This document shows positions 36,363 to 48,332 of a DNA stretch of 64,000 bases, piece by piece. The position numbers were made by a program, and so were the translations under genes. Each line of letters begins with the position of its first letter. The first letter of the stretch is position 1. The notes beneath the pieces were generated by a model, which worked only from the letters and a program-made list of their open reading frames with translations, was not told the origin of the DNA and searched no databases. Origin of the DNA: Amblyornis subalaris (taxonomy: Eukaryota; Chordata; Aves; Passeriformes; Ptilonorhynchidae); assembly GCA_018881555.1 (NCBI GenBank), contig JACAXG010000265.1:2809-66808 (forward strand). The letters run 5' to 3'.

Positions 36363-37907
36363 ATTAATTTATTAGTTGATGTTGGGCGTGAACTGAGTCA
36401 TTCACTGAGTGGAAGAAGCTGCATCTTCTCCGTCTCCCACGGTGGGAACAGGGCAAGGGAAGCAACGTCACCGTGGTGATAAGATCAGAAACACCAAATT
36501 TGGGTTCCACAGCAGGAACTCGTGGGCAAATAACAATTAGGAGCAGGATGTTTATTTGGGTGGCAGTTACAGTGGAGAAATGCTGAGGAAGAAGGAGCTT
36601 GGGGTGAGAGGGGCTGGGATCCTGCAGCATCTGTGCCTGTTGGGAGAGGGGAGGAGAAACTCNAGGGTCAGGAAGGAGGGATTTCAGCCCCAAAGCACAC
36701 TGGCCTTGGCTGCTTCCTCTCTGCATGAGCAGCAATTCATCAGAGTGAGGTTGCTGAACATCACAAAAAGCGACTCTGTGGTTAACGAGTGACCGAGATG
36801 GATCTGCTGAAGATTTTTTTTCTCAAATGTGCTGGCAATCGATAAAAAACCAGGAATTCCTGCAGTTAATAAGGCAAAATGAGACAGAGAATAAGGCAAT
36901 ACATGAAGGACTGGGTGAGCAGAGAGAAAAGAGACAGATNCTCTGCAGGATGAAGATGGTCAGTGCTGTTTGCTGGTGCCCAGGAGCAGCAGTTCAAGGA
37001 ACACGTAACAAGGCTCTCAATAAAAGCCTCTGTGTCACACACTCCGAGCTGCTGGCAAGCTGAAAGACAAATTCCTGAAGATACAGCTGGAAGACAAATG
37101 GATGATGGTGATGCAGAGTCTTGTTGGGGCACTTAATACATCCACCAAACACGGCAGTGCCACAGGAACAGCCACTTGTCACATCGAGCAGCTTAGGAAA
37201 AAGGGGATTTTTAAAAGAATGCTTGCTACCCACAGTGCATCATCACAGCAGACTTGTAAGGAAAGATCAGTCAGCGCCTGATGTCAGATAAAATACTCAT
37301 GGAGGTGTTCATAAAATCTAATTTTAGTCCTGCAACCCCAGGTGTCCTCTGGTGTTCGAGGCAGGCGCTTGTGCCTCCTGGGAGATTCCCCATCCCCACA
37401 GGGCGCTGGATGAACCCATCCCTGGGCAGAGCAGCCCTGCTGAGCACTGCTGCCCTGCCCCTCCTCCCCCAGACCCTGGTGACTGTCCCCAAACTGCTGC
37501 CACCAACCCAACCCTGCCCAGGGACTGTGCTCCGGGCCAAGGGCCAAAGCCACCCCAGCGAGTGTCACCCGGCTGCTGGGGACAAGAGCCTCAGGCAGTG
37601 CTTGCAGGACACCCAGGGAGATTAATTGTGGCTTCCAGGGGCTGATTGTCCTGCCCACAGCCCTTTCACAGCAGGCTGTGGTTGTCAGGCTGTCTCTGGG
37701 CTCTGACAGGAGGCAATGAGGGAGCCCTGTCACCTGTCCAGGGGCCAGGCTGGAGATTCCACACCCTTCGGGATTGAGGGAAAATGAGGGATGGAGCAGG
37801 AAGAACCCTGGCTTTGCCCTCCAGGCATAAGAGATGGAAGGTGCATCCCTTCAGCATCCCATCCATCAGCTGTGGGCACAGCTGCTTCCTGGGAGGAAAC
37901 CACTGAA
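36363..37907. other. intergenic, no gene seen
   Basis: Unique sequence, AT-balanced from 36363 to 37280 and GC-rich from 37330 to 37860. The overlapping open frames of 90 to 149 codons on both strands in the GC-rich part are typical of stop-poor GC-rich DNA. No domain recognised. Confidence 0.5.
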
Positions 37908-38182
37908 TCCCACAATGGTTTGGGTTGGGTGAGACCTTAAATATCCCCTAATTCTATCAGGGACACCTTCCACTAGCCCAGACTGCTCCAAGCCCCATCC
38001 AACCTGGACACTTCCAGGGATGGGGCAGCCACAGCTTCTCTGGGCAACCTGTGCCAGGGCCTCACCTCCCTCACAGGGAACAATTCCTTCCCAATATCCC
38101 ATCTAACCCTGCCCTCTGGCAGTGGGGGAAGCCATTCCCCCTTGTCCTGCCCCTCCATCCCTTGTAAAGAATCCCTCTCCGT
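37908..38182 (-). mobile_element. CR1 LINE
   Basis: Minus-strand CR1 from the 3' end (gaatcccacaatggtttggg) through cttccactagcccagactgc and ctctggcagtggggg to cccttgtaaagaatccctct. The last block carries the same 'tctttacaagg' variant as the copies at 20728 and 53228. Confidence 0.92.
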
Positions 38183-41100
38183 GGTATTATCCCGTAGACT
38201 ACTGGAAAGTGGGAAAAGNCTCATCCACTGCTTTTCTCCCCTTCTGAGGCAGCACTGCAGCTAATTAACTGCAGCAGTTAATTTGGGCTCGTAGCAATGC
38301 TGGAGGAGACCTTCCAACAAGGCTGTTGGGCTCATGCATCCGATGGGGAGAGGTCTCCAACTGTGGAATGGTGAGTTGGGAAGAGCTTTACCCTCNTCAG
38401 CAGAAGGACAGACTCGAGCCATCTATGGAACAAAATGAGAAGGAATAAAGAGATGTGTCAGGGTGTTTAATTGCNCTCACTCATCTACAGTGGCCCTTAG
38501 TGAGAACTGAAGTAATGTTTTGCACCATGTCACTGACACCAGGGTGACACTGCAGATACGTGTGAAAAATATATGTAATAAATAAAAAATATCAAGGAAA
38601 ATGTTGTAACTGTGGCAGGATTTTTTGCTTTAGAGAGAAGTTTTTTTTGAGAAAGGAAAAAAAAAAGGAGTATTAAAATAGCAGGTGCTGGGTGAGATTC
38701 TAATAGAATCAAGCAAGGATAAGAAATCCATGGATCCAGAATGGCTTGAACGTCTTTCCGGGTGAGTACCACAGTTGATTCTTCCCAGCCTAGCTTTACA
38801 CAGTCACTTTTCCCCTGGATATGAAAGCCAAGACTCATTTGCCTCCACGAGAATCATTTCAGGGCCACCACTGTCCAAAGGCAGATGAACACAGCTGGTT
38901 TTGTGACTGGGATGGGAACAGTTGGCCAGGGTGTNGTGCCTCTGAGCAAAGTGACCCCAAGTGGACTGACAAGGACGCTTTGCTGTGTTTGGTCAGCAGG
39001 CAGAGCCCTGCCTGTGACACACCCAGGCTGAGGNGCTGAGCTGGATCACACATCCCCCAGAGCCATGGATGGGAAAATCACCACGAGCAGGACATGCTGC
39101 GAGTGGAGAGCCCACCCCTGGCGCCTAAGGGCCATGGGATGAGGAGCTGCCTCGGGANCAAGGAGCTGTCAGGGAGGCTCCCTGGTCCAGCAGTAATTAC
39201 TGGGCTTTGTCCACAGAGACAGCAGAGAGCTGTGACAAGTAATCCTGCGCTTGGCAAGGAGACAAGCNGTGCTCTCTGATCCCTTTCCTGAGCTTTTCCA
39301 CGTGGGAGAGCCTCTCCACGACCTTCCATGAGCCTCTCTCCTCGTCTCCCTCTCCATTAATTGCGCGGATAACAGCCTGTGGCTGCCTCCGCTTGGCGCG
39401 GCTCTCTTTCCACTCAATTAGAGCAGAATAAAAGGTGCAGGTGTGGAAGCAGCCACTGCTACACCTGAGGGTCTGGTCTGCCCTGCGACTGCATTTTTGG
39501 AGCTTTCAGATCAGCTTGCAAACGAGCACACTTACAGAAGATCATTATTTTCACTCGCGTTTCCCCCGGTCACACCTCTGCAAAATTCAAATCAGGCTCT
39601 CTGTGTTCAGTCTGTGGTTTAGGGGAAATAGATTCTGTGCCTGAGTATACTTTTCTTTGCTTCTGTACTTCTAGGAGGCACGTTAATATAAATGCAATAA
39701 ATTATGCAGTCTCTGGGAGTTTGGGCTGAGTAATGAATTCGGGATTTTGGAATAACAGAAGTCTGAGGAATATCTCATCAAATGGTCATTTTAAACCCCC
39801 CCTTAAGCACCGGAGTGCTACGACCCATTTAGTAATGGGGGAATAAAAGTTATTTAATCCTAATCACTTCATTGTGGCTCCAGTACTTCAGAAGCCTGTT
39901 TATTACAGAGGTCATCTTTTAGGCAATATTAAGAAAAATAATAAAAGTACTCAAGAGCACTGCTTCACCCCCAAGAGAAGCTGCTGTCTCCTGGGAACAG
40001 CTGACATCAGCCGTCTTCATGACCCTCTAAGTGCAGGCAGGAGTGAACAAACTCAAAATTAAAACTTTGAGCAGGTGCCAATTCTTTCCTAAGATGAACA
40101 AGGTCAGCCTCAGGTAGATCTAGAGCTTATTTTTATGATTTCTAACCGAATTCAAGATGGTTGACATCTAACTCTTCCCCTGTCTGGGGGCCTGAGGAAG
40201 GGCTGTCGCTGTTTATTACACAGGCTGAGCCAAACTGCTGCTTCTTCACCATTTTTCCTAAACCTGAGCCCATCCTTAACCCAAGACTAATTAAACCTCA
40301 CGTTTCCCACTGACACCATTATTGCCCTGGGGACCAAATGTTTGGGTTTTTTTTTTATTTCTTCAGCTCCAGGAACACACAACATTAATTTTACCTTCTG
40401 ACCTCTGAACTTTCCTTTCATCCCAGTCTGCCTTGGTGCATCAGGGTCTTTCTGTCCCAGCAGCTCTTTGTGCTTATCCAACATCAGCTCTGTTCCAAGT
40501 CTCTTGACATGGAGCACTCAGGTCCTTTCTGAAGCTGCTGCTTTTTTATCCCCAAGCAATGTGTACACCCTTAAATCCAAGCAGTTGCCATGGGAGACAG
40601 CTCCTTCTCTTCCATCAGCTCTCCAGTCTCGGCTCCAGGTAACCTGAATCTCTCCCTCAGCCTCCAGACTATCCACACACACCCCAGGAAAATCAGCCCT
40701 TGAACCTTGAGTTTTCTTGACCCTCACCCAGATCTTAGCACTGGCCCTAAATTAGTCTGAGCAAGACAAAACAATCTGCCCATCCAGCACCCCCTAAAAC
40801 ACACAACAGTAAATTCTCCTCTTGAATCTCACATTTTTGTAGTTCGGATCTAAATCTGAGCCCTCGTCTCAACCTGTAAATTACCAGTTTTAAAGTTCTC
40901 CCTGCTAAAAGAAACTGCTCCTAAGCAGGCTAATATTTGATTTCACCACCAGAGTGGTTTTCCGTGGCTCTCTGTTGGGCACTGAGTGAGCAGGAGTGTT
41001 TCAGCTTCGATAGCTGCAATCAGCTCTCATCTGGAAAGGCAGGTTTTATGATAACCTGATTAAGCAGAAGCATCACTGCCTGTGTTTGCTGGCATAATTC

Positions 41101-41847
41101 TCTCTCCGTCTCTCTCCACTTTGGTTCTTCTTTTAGGCAAGGTTCAGTTTTCGCTGGAGAACCCCATAAATCCCCGACAAACACAGTGCAAAACGTTTAT
41201 GACTCGCCGTAAACAACACTTAAGGATGTTACAGCCACATTCCATTTCCTGCTCGGGATCTGCCTTGTCCCTGGTGCCACCACAATCTGTCTCACTCCCG
41301 TGCGCAGCAGCACTAATTGCCCTTAATTGGGACTAGTGGAAGCTAATCCGCTCCGGTGGGTTTCTGCCGGAGTCGGGTGCTGAGGGAATCCAGACCCTGG
41401 AATTACACCTGCCTATTCCTGCGTGGACAGTCCCAAACCACGCAGCAGGAGGGCCCCCCTCCCTTTATGGGCTGTATTTCCAGCCCCACGTAATTGCCGA
41501 CAGTTATCCGTGGATTTTAATATTCCCTTCCACGTTCCCGGCTGCGGAAACGCAGCCCCAGTGAACGTAACGATGAGGAGGCAAACAGGTTTCTGTATGT
41601 GGGACTGGTTTTCCTCCACNTTTCTGCTCGGTGTGAAGAAATAGAGGGATAATAAAAATATTTCTGCCGAGGAAAGTTGATCCGAGCAGGGTTTTTTACA
41701 TTCTCCGTATTTCCCAGGCGGGCACGTAAAGGAAGGAAAAGATGGAGCCGTAGATCCAATGGTTTCCACCAACGCGCGTTAATGCCTGGCACAAACACAA
41801 GTAATTTCAGCCAAGGGTGATTTGCGTGGGTACACCCAGGTTCTGGT
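38183..41847. other. 3.7-kb interval without recognised CR1
   Basis: Unique sequence. It holds a 21-bp palindrome at 38263-38283, a C-over-G skewed block at about 40050-40950 and a moderately CpG-rich stretch at 41340-41580. No gene recognised. Confidence 0.5.
38263..38283. repeat. perfect 21-bp palindrome with TTAAT cores
   Basis: The arms aattaactgc and gcagttaatt are perfect reverse complements around a single central A. With its left flank it reads ctaattaactgc, a homeodomain-like site in inverted duplicate. It may be a paired binding site or chance. Confidence 0.85.
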
Positions 41848-42031
41848 GGTTCCCAGGAGGAATTTCTGCATGGAAAGGGTGGTCAGGCACTGGCAGGGGC
41901 TGCCCAGGGAGGTTTGGAGTCCCCATCCCTGGAGGTGTCCAAGGAAGCGCTGGACGTGGCACTCAGTGACAAGGTGGGGATGGGGCACGGGTTGGACTCT
42001 GACCCAGCCTTGATGATTCTGGGATTCTGCA
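41848..42031 (+). mobile_element. CR1 LINE, distinct subfamily
   Basis: Plus-strand CR1 of the type with cagggaggtttggagtcccc and ctggaggtgtccaaggaagc blocks, ending tgatgattctgggattctgc. The minus copy at 54196 is of the same type. It differs from the two commoner types at the gtttggagtcccc block and in its short tail. Confidence 0.85.
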
Positions 42032-43604
42032 ATGGGGGACAAACTCCTGTTGCCTTCAGTAGTCTTTGAAAAGGAGGTTTCACCACCAGGACCACTTCTG
42101 TTGATAACAAATTCATCCTTTCCCCTTTTTCCTGCAATGTGTTGGCTGCTCAGTGTGCACTCTGCTCCTGCTAGTTTGCCAGAGAAATTTTATTTTTACT
42201 GCAGAGTCCACCACAGGAGCATTTGCAGCTCTGAAACACTCGGATANTACCAATCAGATATTGCTTTTTTCTTTTTTTTTTTTTTTTAAAAAAAATTTTG
42301 CATCCTGCTCAGCGCTGTGACAATGAGGGTAGAAACTCTGGAGTGTGCCCTTCTCAGCACCTTGATAGTGACAGGGATGCTCTCAGCAGGTACCTGAGCT
42401 TGTGACACGAAATGTCTGCAGGAGATCCTGTCTGTGATGCCCCAGGAAGCACCAAAAAGCCAAAATACAGTAAAACATGTGTTTATATGGAATATGAGAA
42501 TATACCAATGTAATAAAATAATAGAAATATAAGAAAAAACAGAAATGAAGGCCAACAGTAACCCAGAATTATCCAACTTTTCCCAGGCAACTCCTCCAGT
42601 GAAGGACTTGCCTGGCACAAGGAGTAATTGGAGAAGTTTTCCAGCTCCCAAGCTGATTCATAAATTAATTCTCAGAATAGAAGGTTATCATCTCACCAGA
42701 GGGATGAGCATTTGGCCTGGCCTAAGTTACAGTACCAATTCCTCTGGCATTAAATAACCTTTCTTTCCCTGACAGGCATTAATGGCCTTTCAGGCAGGGG
42801 CTCAGAGTTTTCCCTGCCATTTCCTCNCCGAGAAAACTCTGATATTGTTCCCAGTTGTTCCAACTCGGTTTAAATTCTGCTCCAGACAGGGTAAAGACAG
42901 ATAAATCATGGAGTCAAAGCCCATTGGAGACTCAGGTGGTGGAAAGCCAGTGCTCAAGGTACCTGGCTTTGCTTAATTGCTCCTTTGTATTCCACCCTGG
43001 TGAGCGAGGTGATATTTGCTGTGGGAGGGTTCCTGCCCCTGAGTGAGGGAAAAAACCCCACAGACTGGGGGAGAAAAGTCTTTGGGAATTTGGAAAGGGC
43101 AGGCAGATAATTAATTTATCTCCCAGGCGTGGCTCTGGGTGCCATCCGCAATCAAACCCCTTTGGGCCGTTTGGGTGGATGGAAATGATGTGCAAGAAGC
43201 AGGATAGAGCACCAAGGAGGGAGTGAATTTTGGCTGCATTCAAAAATAATCCAAAGCAAGACTGGCAAAACATCCTACAGAGGGATTTAAATTGTCCTGG
43301 GGGATGCTCCTAGAGTATGGAAACACGAGAATTCTTTCATTCCTGAGCCTATGTTGCAACGTGACACGTCCTTTCTTTAAGGATATAGGGGCCAAAGTTA
43401 CCAATACCATGCTGCANTAAAAAAGAAAATGAAGTATTTCTCCAACAAAATGCAAAAGTGAAAAGCAAAGACCAAAAACAGGTGGGGAAAAAAAGGCTTA
43501 ACAGCTTAAAATTCACCTCTGTTCTGCTGTCACTTCCTATTTGTTTTGGGGGTATTCCAGTTGGCAAAGCTTAATTTTAGAAATAATAGAAGACAATTTA
43601 CAGG
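42032..43604. other. intergenic, no gene seen
   Basis: Unique sequence with an A/T homopolymer block at 42265-42299. No gene recognised. Confidence 0.5.
42265..42299. repeat. T-run followed by A-run
   Basis: T6, C, T16, A8 and T4 in succession. The T/A junction is self-complementary and prone to length errors in sequencing. Confidence 0.85.
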
Positions 43605-43883
43605 GGCCTGGGGTGACAAGANGAGGGGGAATGGCTTCCCACTGCCAGAGGGCAAGGTTAGATGGGATATTGGAAAGAGTTGTTCCCTGGGAGGGTGGGG
43701 AGGCCCTGGCACAGGNTGCCCAGAAGAAGCTGTGGCTGCCCCTGGACCCCTGGAAGTGTCCAAGGCCAGGCTCGATGGAGCTTGTAGCACCCTGGGATAG
43801 TGGAAAGTGTCCCTGCCAATGGCAGGGGTGGCACTGGACGATCCTTAAAATCTCTTCCAACTCAAACTGCTCTAGGATTCTAC
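43605..43883 (+). mobile_element. CR1 LINE
   Basis: Plus-strand CR1 from a gcctggggtgacaag block through cttcccactgccagagggca and gaagaagctgtggctgcccc to a diverged tail, ctctaggattct. It is of the common type, moderately diverged, and 5'-truncated. Confidence 0.92.
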
Positions 43884-44374
43884 AAACCCCAGATTTGACA
43901 GAGTCAAATGGTATTTCAAATGGATTGTGTTTGTATTTTTGTCCTGTGAAAGCAATTCAATATCATTGGCATTTAAAAACAGACTTTTAATTGTGTCCAA
44001 ATATAAAATTTTGAGAATTTGGTTTTTTTCCCCTGAGAAGAAATGTATTTTCAAAATGGTCTGAAATACCAAGAAAAGGTGGTTAGAAATCTCACACTGC
44101 TCCATAAGAGAATGCAGAAAATAGGATTTTTTTATGGGGTATAATGCTGATAAGTACTTGTCATTTTGTATTTCAGAATTAAGAAATAAACTCCCAAATC
44201 AGTGAGGGAAAAGATTTTATAAAAGATACGTGCATCCCTGCTTTTCCACAGGTCCTAAAGCAGAGCAATAGTTTTCATGAAAGCATTTTATGCTGCTGGT
44301 TTCTGTTTTTGAGAGATCACATGGGAGAGTTTCCAGTGGTCCAAGGCTCAGGCTGGTCCTTATTTGCATTGCCT
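43884..44374. other. intergenic, no gene seen
   Basis: AT-rich unique stretch without recognisable content. Confidence 0.5.
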
Positions 44375-44474
44375 CTAAGGCTCCCAGGGATGCACAGGGT
44401 GGGATTGTTGGGGTGTCTGTGCAGGGCTCCATGATCCTGGTGGGTCCCCTCCAGCTCAGGATATTCCATGATTG
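44375..44474 (+). mobile_element. CR1 LINE 3' fragment, third subfamily
   Basis: The block ctcccagggatgcacagggtggg and the end ccagctcaggatattccatg match the reverse complement of the copy at 60481. A deletion removes the part around ccaggggttgg. Diverged. Confidence 0.65.
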
Positions 44475-44736
44475 NGTGGAGGTTTTTGGTTTTTTTTGCC
44501 ATAGCAGTGAAGTGACGAAATAGAAACGACACCAGAACTTCGATTTTTTTTTAGCACAAAGTTTGTTTCGGGTAGAAAATTCGTGAGGCAAAAAGAACAC
44601 GACAACAGAGCAATGAAAGCCACCGTGCTGCATTAAATACAAATAATTGCTTTTAAAGCCCCAGTCGTGCAGAACAGTCACCAGTGATGCTGGAGGGGAT
44701 CACTACTGTGGTTCCTGACCACATCAAGGGCCTAAA

Positions 44737-44789
44737 GCTCATGACTTTTAGAGGTCTTTTCCAACCTGAATGACTCCGTGATTCTGTGA
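44737..44789 (+). mobile_element. very short CR1 LINE 3' end
   Basis: Only the terminal part is present: ttagaggtcttttccaacct, then tgactccgtgattctgtga with its octamers. It lies about 260 bases after another plus-strand fragment of a different subfamily, so the two are separate insertions. Confidence 0.75.
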
Positions 44790-46400
44790 GTTGAGCCTAA
44801 CAAAAATTGCCACGGTGCATAGAATCACCAAGATACATGCACGACTTTTAAACAATCATTTTTTTCCCAGAAAAATTATATTGTCCCCATTTAGAGAATG
44901 GGGTGGATCTCCAGAGAAATTCCCATGTGCTTTTGAGCCGTGGGAACAAATATATAGGGGAAAAGGGGGACTAAAGCTTTCAGAAACAAAACACCTCTTT
45001 AGGGTTAGCTCTGGCTGGAGAATGTGGACACAAAGATATTCACCATATTCAGTGCAAAGCTGGAAGTTATTTGCAGTGAACATGGGAAAAGAAATGCTGA
45101 TTCTGGTCTTGGGAAATCCTGTCCTCTTCCTAAAGAAAGAAAAAATGCCATAAATGACGCANTGATTTCTTCCCATGAATGATTGCTGGATTCAGTCCCT
45201 CAGAGGAGATGCCCTGAGTGAAATCATTGGGATTGGCCTTGACCTGCAGAGCTGCTGAACTGGTGAAGGTGTAAAACTGGTGTAAAACTAAAGAGAAGCT
45301 GCTGCCCCTGCCCTGGTTTGGTTTTTCTTTGTTGGCTGGGTTTTCCTTAAAATCCCAGAGGTCCAACTCCGTGTTTAGAGAAAGGTTAATTTTTTCCCTC
45401 TGTAGGAGCTCTGAGCTTTACCTTGGCCTTTTACCTCTCCAAATTCCAGGCTCCATGGCTGAGTCACTGTGATCTCCTCTGAAAAACCATCCCTTGGGTG
45501 CCCCACTTCAAACANAGCTTGAAGTGAAAAACCTCCAGGGGGTTTGTCAGAAGGAAGAGGATAAAAGCAATGAAAACGCAAAGCCAAAGCTGTTTTGCTA
45601 AGCAACTTTATTTATATTCCTCTAGGTACATAATATCAGAATATAGTGACTCTTGTAGGAAGCTTGTAACTCGATTTTTGAACCACAGATCAGCCTCCAT
45701 CTCAAGCCTCTCAAAAGAGAGAAATGTGNTTCCGTGAGCCTGATGCCGCCAGTGAATGATTTATCAGAGAGTTAAACTGAATCCAGCTGCACCTTCTCTG
45801 CCTGAAAAAAACCATTTTAAAGACACAGTTAAGAAGGATGTTAATTAGAGATCCTGATGCTGCAGTAATCCCAACACTACAATAATCACAGATGCCCTGC
45901 AACAGTTAGAGAACTCACTCAGCCCTAAATACAAGCCCTGCATTTTTAAGGATGATGGATGTGGGATCAGACAGGGACTGAGCAGAGCTGCCCTCCCTCA
46001 CGAACCAAACCCCAAAAACTNAGGTTCACCCTCGAACACAACTGCATGGCCCCCCTTGAGCTGCTGAATGAGTGTTTAGGGCTGTGAGCTCGTGGCTGAG
46101 GGGTAANACAAGGCTCAGGTCACAGCTCCAGAGCACCCAAATAACTTGGCAGCTGCTGCCCTCATTTCAGAACTGGCACAGGAGCTCAAGTCCTGCTGAA
46201 ATTCACTGTTCTGGAAGAGTTACCCTTTGATCAGTTGGTCTTATCAAAATGCATATATTTCCAAAAGGGATTTCATCTCCAAAAGAAAAAAAATCCCTCT
46301 AATCCTGTCTGACAAAGAGTCTTCATAATTTGACAGGGAATGCTAATGACTCCCACTGCAGAGACCCTTGAAACACACCTCGTGGAGCTTCTTGGAAGCA
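44790..46400. other. intergenic, no gene seen
   Basis: Unique sequence, no repeat recognised. Open frames of 60 to 120 codons lack features. Confidence 0.5.
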
Positions 46401-46520
46401 AACCACGGAATCAGGGAATGGTTTGGGTTGGAAGGGACATAAAGATCACCCAGTTCCATCCCCCTGCCGGGGACAGGGATGCCACTCCCCAGACCAGGTT
46501 GCTCCAAGCCCCATCCAGCA
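46401..46520 (-). mobile_element. CR1 LINE 3' fragment
   Basis: Minus-strand 3' end: ccacggaatcagggaatggt, ttgggttggaagggacataa and an accaggttgctccaagcccc block. 5'-truncated to 120 bases. Confidence 0.88.
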
Positions 46521-47044
46521 TTTAGATGGACAATGGGATTTCCAGAGGAAGTCGGTCAGTCCCTTAAATGATGTTGATTCTCCACTGTTCCAGGGAGTTC
46601 AGCTGAATTTTGACAACCAAATAGTGTATGTGGGGGGGGTTGTTTTGGTTTGGTTTTAGGTTTTGTTTGTTTGTTTGTTGGTCTTGCTTTTTTTTTTTTT
46701 AAATCACATTCTATTCCTTTCTTTTTCTTTTTGTCGAGGCAATGATTAAAAAAAATTAGTATCTCCAAAACTTGAGAAGTTTGGAGAACTTGAAAAGCAT
46801 CAAGGGAAACCAAGCAGAGCTTGTGCTGTGCAAGCAGGACTCGGGTTGGAATCACCAAACAAGCTTGAGCAGAGAGGAGGAGTTTGCCCCCAAAACTCTG
46901 TCAGGAGTGGGCTGGGATTCAGTTTAACTTGGTTGTGTTCTGTGGTGCATGGGAGGCTTTTTTGTAGGTCATTCACAAATTTTCTCCAGCAAATTCCTCC
47001 TCCTTTCATCTTTCCTACTCTCCTACTCTCCTACTATCGATCTC
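46521..47044. other. intergenic with low-complexity T/G stretch
   Basis: Contains a run of G8, then TTGG and GTTT units and a 13-base T run (46632-46700). The remainder is unique. Confidence 0.6.
46632..46700. repeat. (GTTT)n and poly(T) low-complexity
   Basis: A G8 run, then ttggttttgg, four gttt units and thirteen T. This is a simple-sequence region and prone to assembly error. Confidence 0.85.
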
Positions 47045-47375
47045 CTATGGATCCTTCCAGTGCCTAAAGGGGCTCCAAGAGAGCTGAGAGGGACTTTGGA
47101 CAAGGACAGGAGGGACAGAACAAGGGGGAGTGGCATCCCACTNCCAGAGGGCAGGGTTACATGGGATATTGGGAGAAAGCCTTCNCTGTGAGGGTGGAGA
47201 GGCCGTGGCAGAGGGTGCCCAGAGAAGCTGTGGCTGCCCCATCCCTGGAAGTGCCCAAGGGCAGGTTGGAGTCTGGGCTAGTGGGAGGTGTCCCAGCCCA
47301 TGGCAGGGGGTGGAATGGGATGGGCTTTCTGTTCCCTTCCCACCCAAACCATTCCATGGTTCTGTGGTTCCATGA
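47045..47375 (+). mobile_element. CR1 LINE, 3' end intact
   Basis: Plus-strand CR1 from ccttccagtgcctaaaggggc through gcatcccact-ccagagggca and gaagctgtggctgccccatc to accattccatggttctgtgg. It has a short deletion between the gtgcccaaggg and gtctgggctag blocks. Confidence 0.93.
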
Positions 47376-48172
47376 TCATTACAGTTCCTGTCATGGCCTC
47401 CTGATCTCCTCGGCCTCCTTCCCGCTCTGCTGGCTCCCTGCTCCCTGCTGGAACATCCCGTGGGGTTTGCTAACAGCAAAGGAAAGTGGACTCAGAAAAC
47501 AAGTGTTTGCAGACACTTCTGCTTCCATCTGTCTCTCCGCTCCACCAATGGCCCCAAACTTCCCTCAGGAGTTCGAATGTGGATAAAAACCCCTGGAAAA
47601 CAAACCGGCCCCTGGTCCCTCAGCCCCACGGGCACGTGTGAGTTAAATCCACGCTGCTGCAGATGGCACCAATTCCATGGACGAGTCTCTGCGTGTGCCT
47701 GGATGCTTTTCACTCTGGATATTATCCCATGCTCCACTGGCTCTGCCTTTGCATGTGCTGAGGCCCCATTTGGCCCCGACTGTTCAGCTTTGTGGGAGCT
47801 CCTGCAGGGAAAAAATGGTCACGAGCCGTGTTCCTGCATCTGGCGCCTGTAAATCTCCCCTTGAGCCGGGAGAAAAATTGTGTAACTCAGGGAGGTGTCC
47901 TGGTAAGCTCCGAGGAGAGTCTTCTGCTTCATCACTTTTGTCCTTAAATGAAACACCTGTTTCTGTGCCTGCCAAAGTCTAGGAGAANCGTTTCCGGACT
48001 CTGGTTGTTTGGGAACCAGGATGCGCAGCGGTGCTATCGTGTGGATCCTCGTTTTTCCCAAAGAGCAGCTTTTTCATGGGTTCATTTCATGTGTCAGGTA
48101 CTTTGAAATGAAACGCCTGGCCAAATGTCTGAAGTACTCCCAAGGNTCTGTCATCTGGCAGAAAGGATAGTC
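47376..48172. other. intergenic, no gene seen
   Basis: Unique, fairly GC-rich sequence. Open frames of up to about 130 codons on both strands have no recognisable domain. Confidence 0.5.
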
Positions 48173-48332
48173 ATAGGGTCACAGACAGGTTTGGGTTGGA
48201 AAGGACCTTAAAGCCCATCCAGTCCCACCCCTGCCATGGGCAGGGACACCTTCCACTATCCCAGGNTGCTCCAAGCCCTGTCCAGCCTGGCCTTGGACAC
48301 TGCCAGGGATGGGGCAGCCNCAGCTTCTCTCT
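48173..48332 (-). mobile_element. CR1 LINE 3' fragment
   Basis: Minus-strand CR1: a tagggtcacagacaggtttggg start, then ggaaaggaccttaaagccca and ccttccactatcccagg. It stops at the cagcttctct block. Confidence 0.92.
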
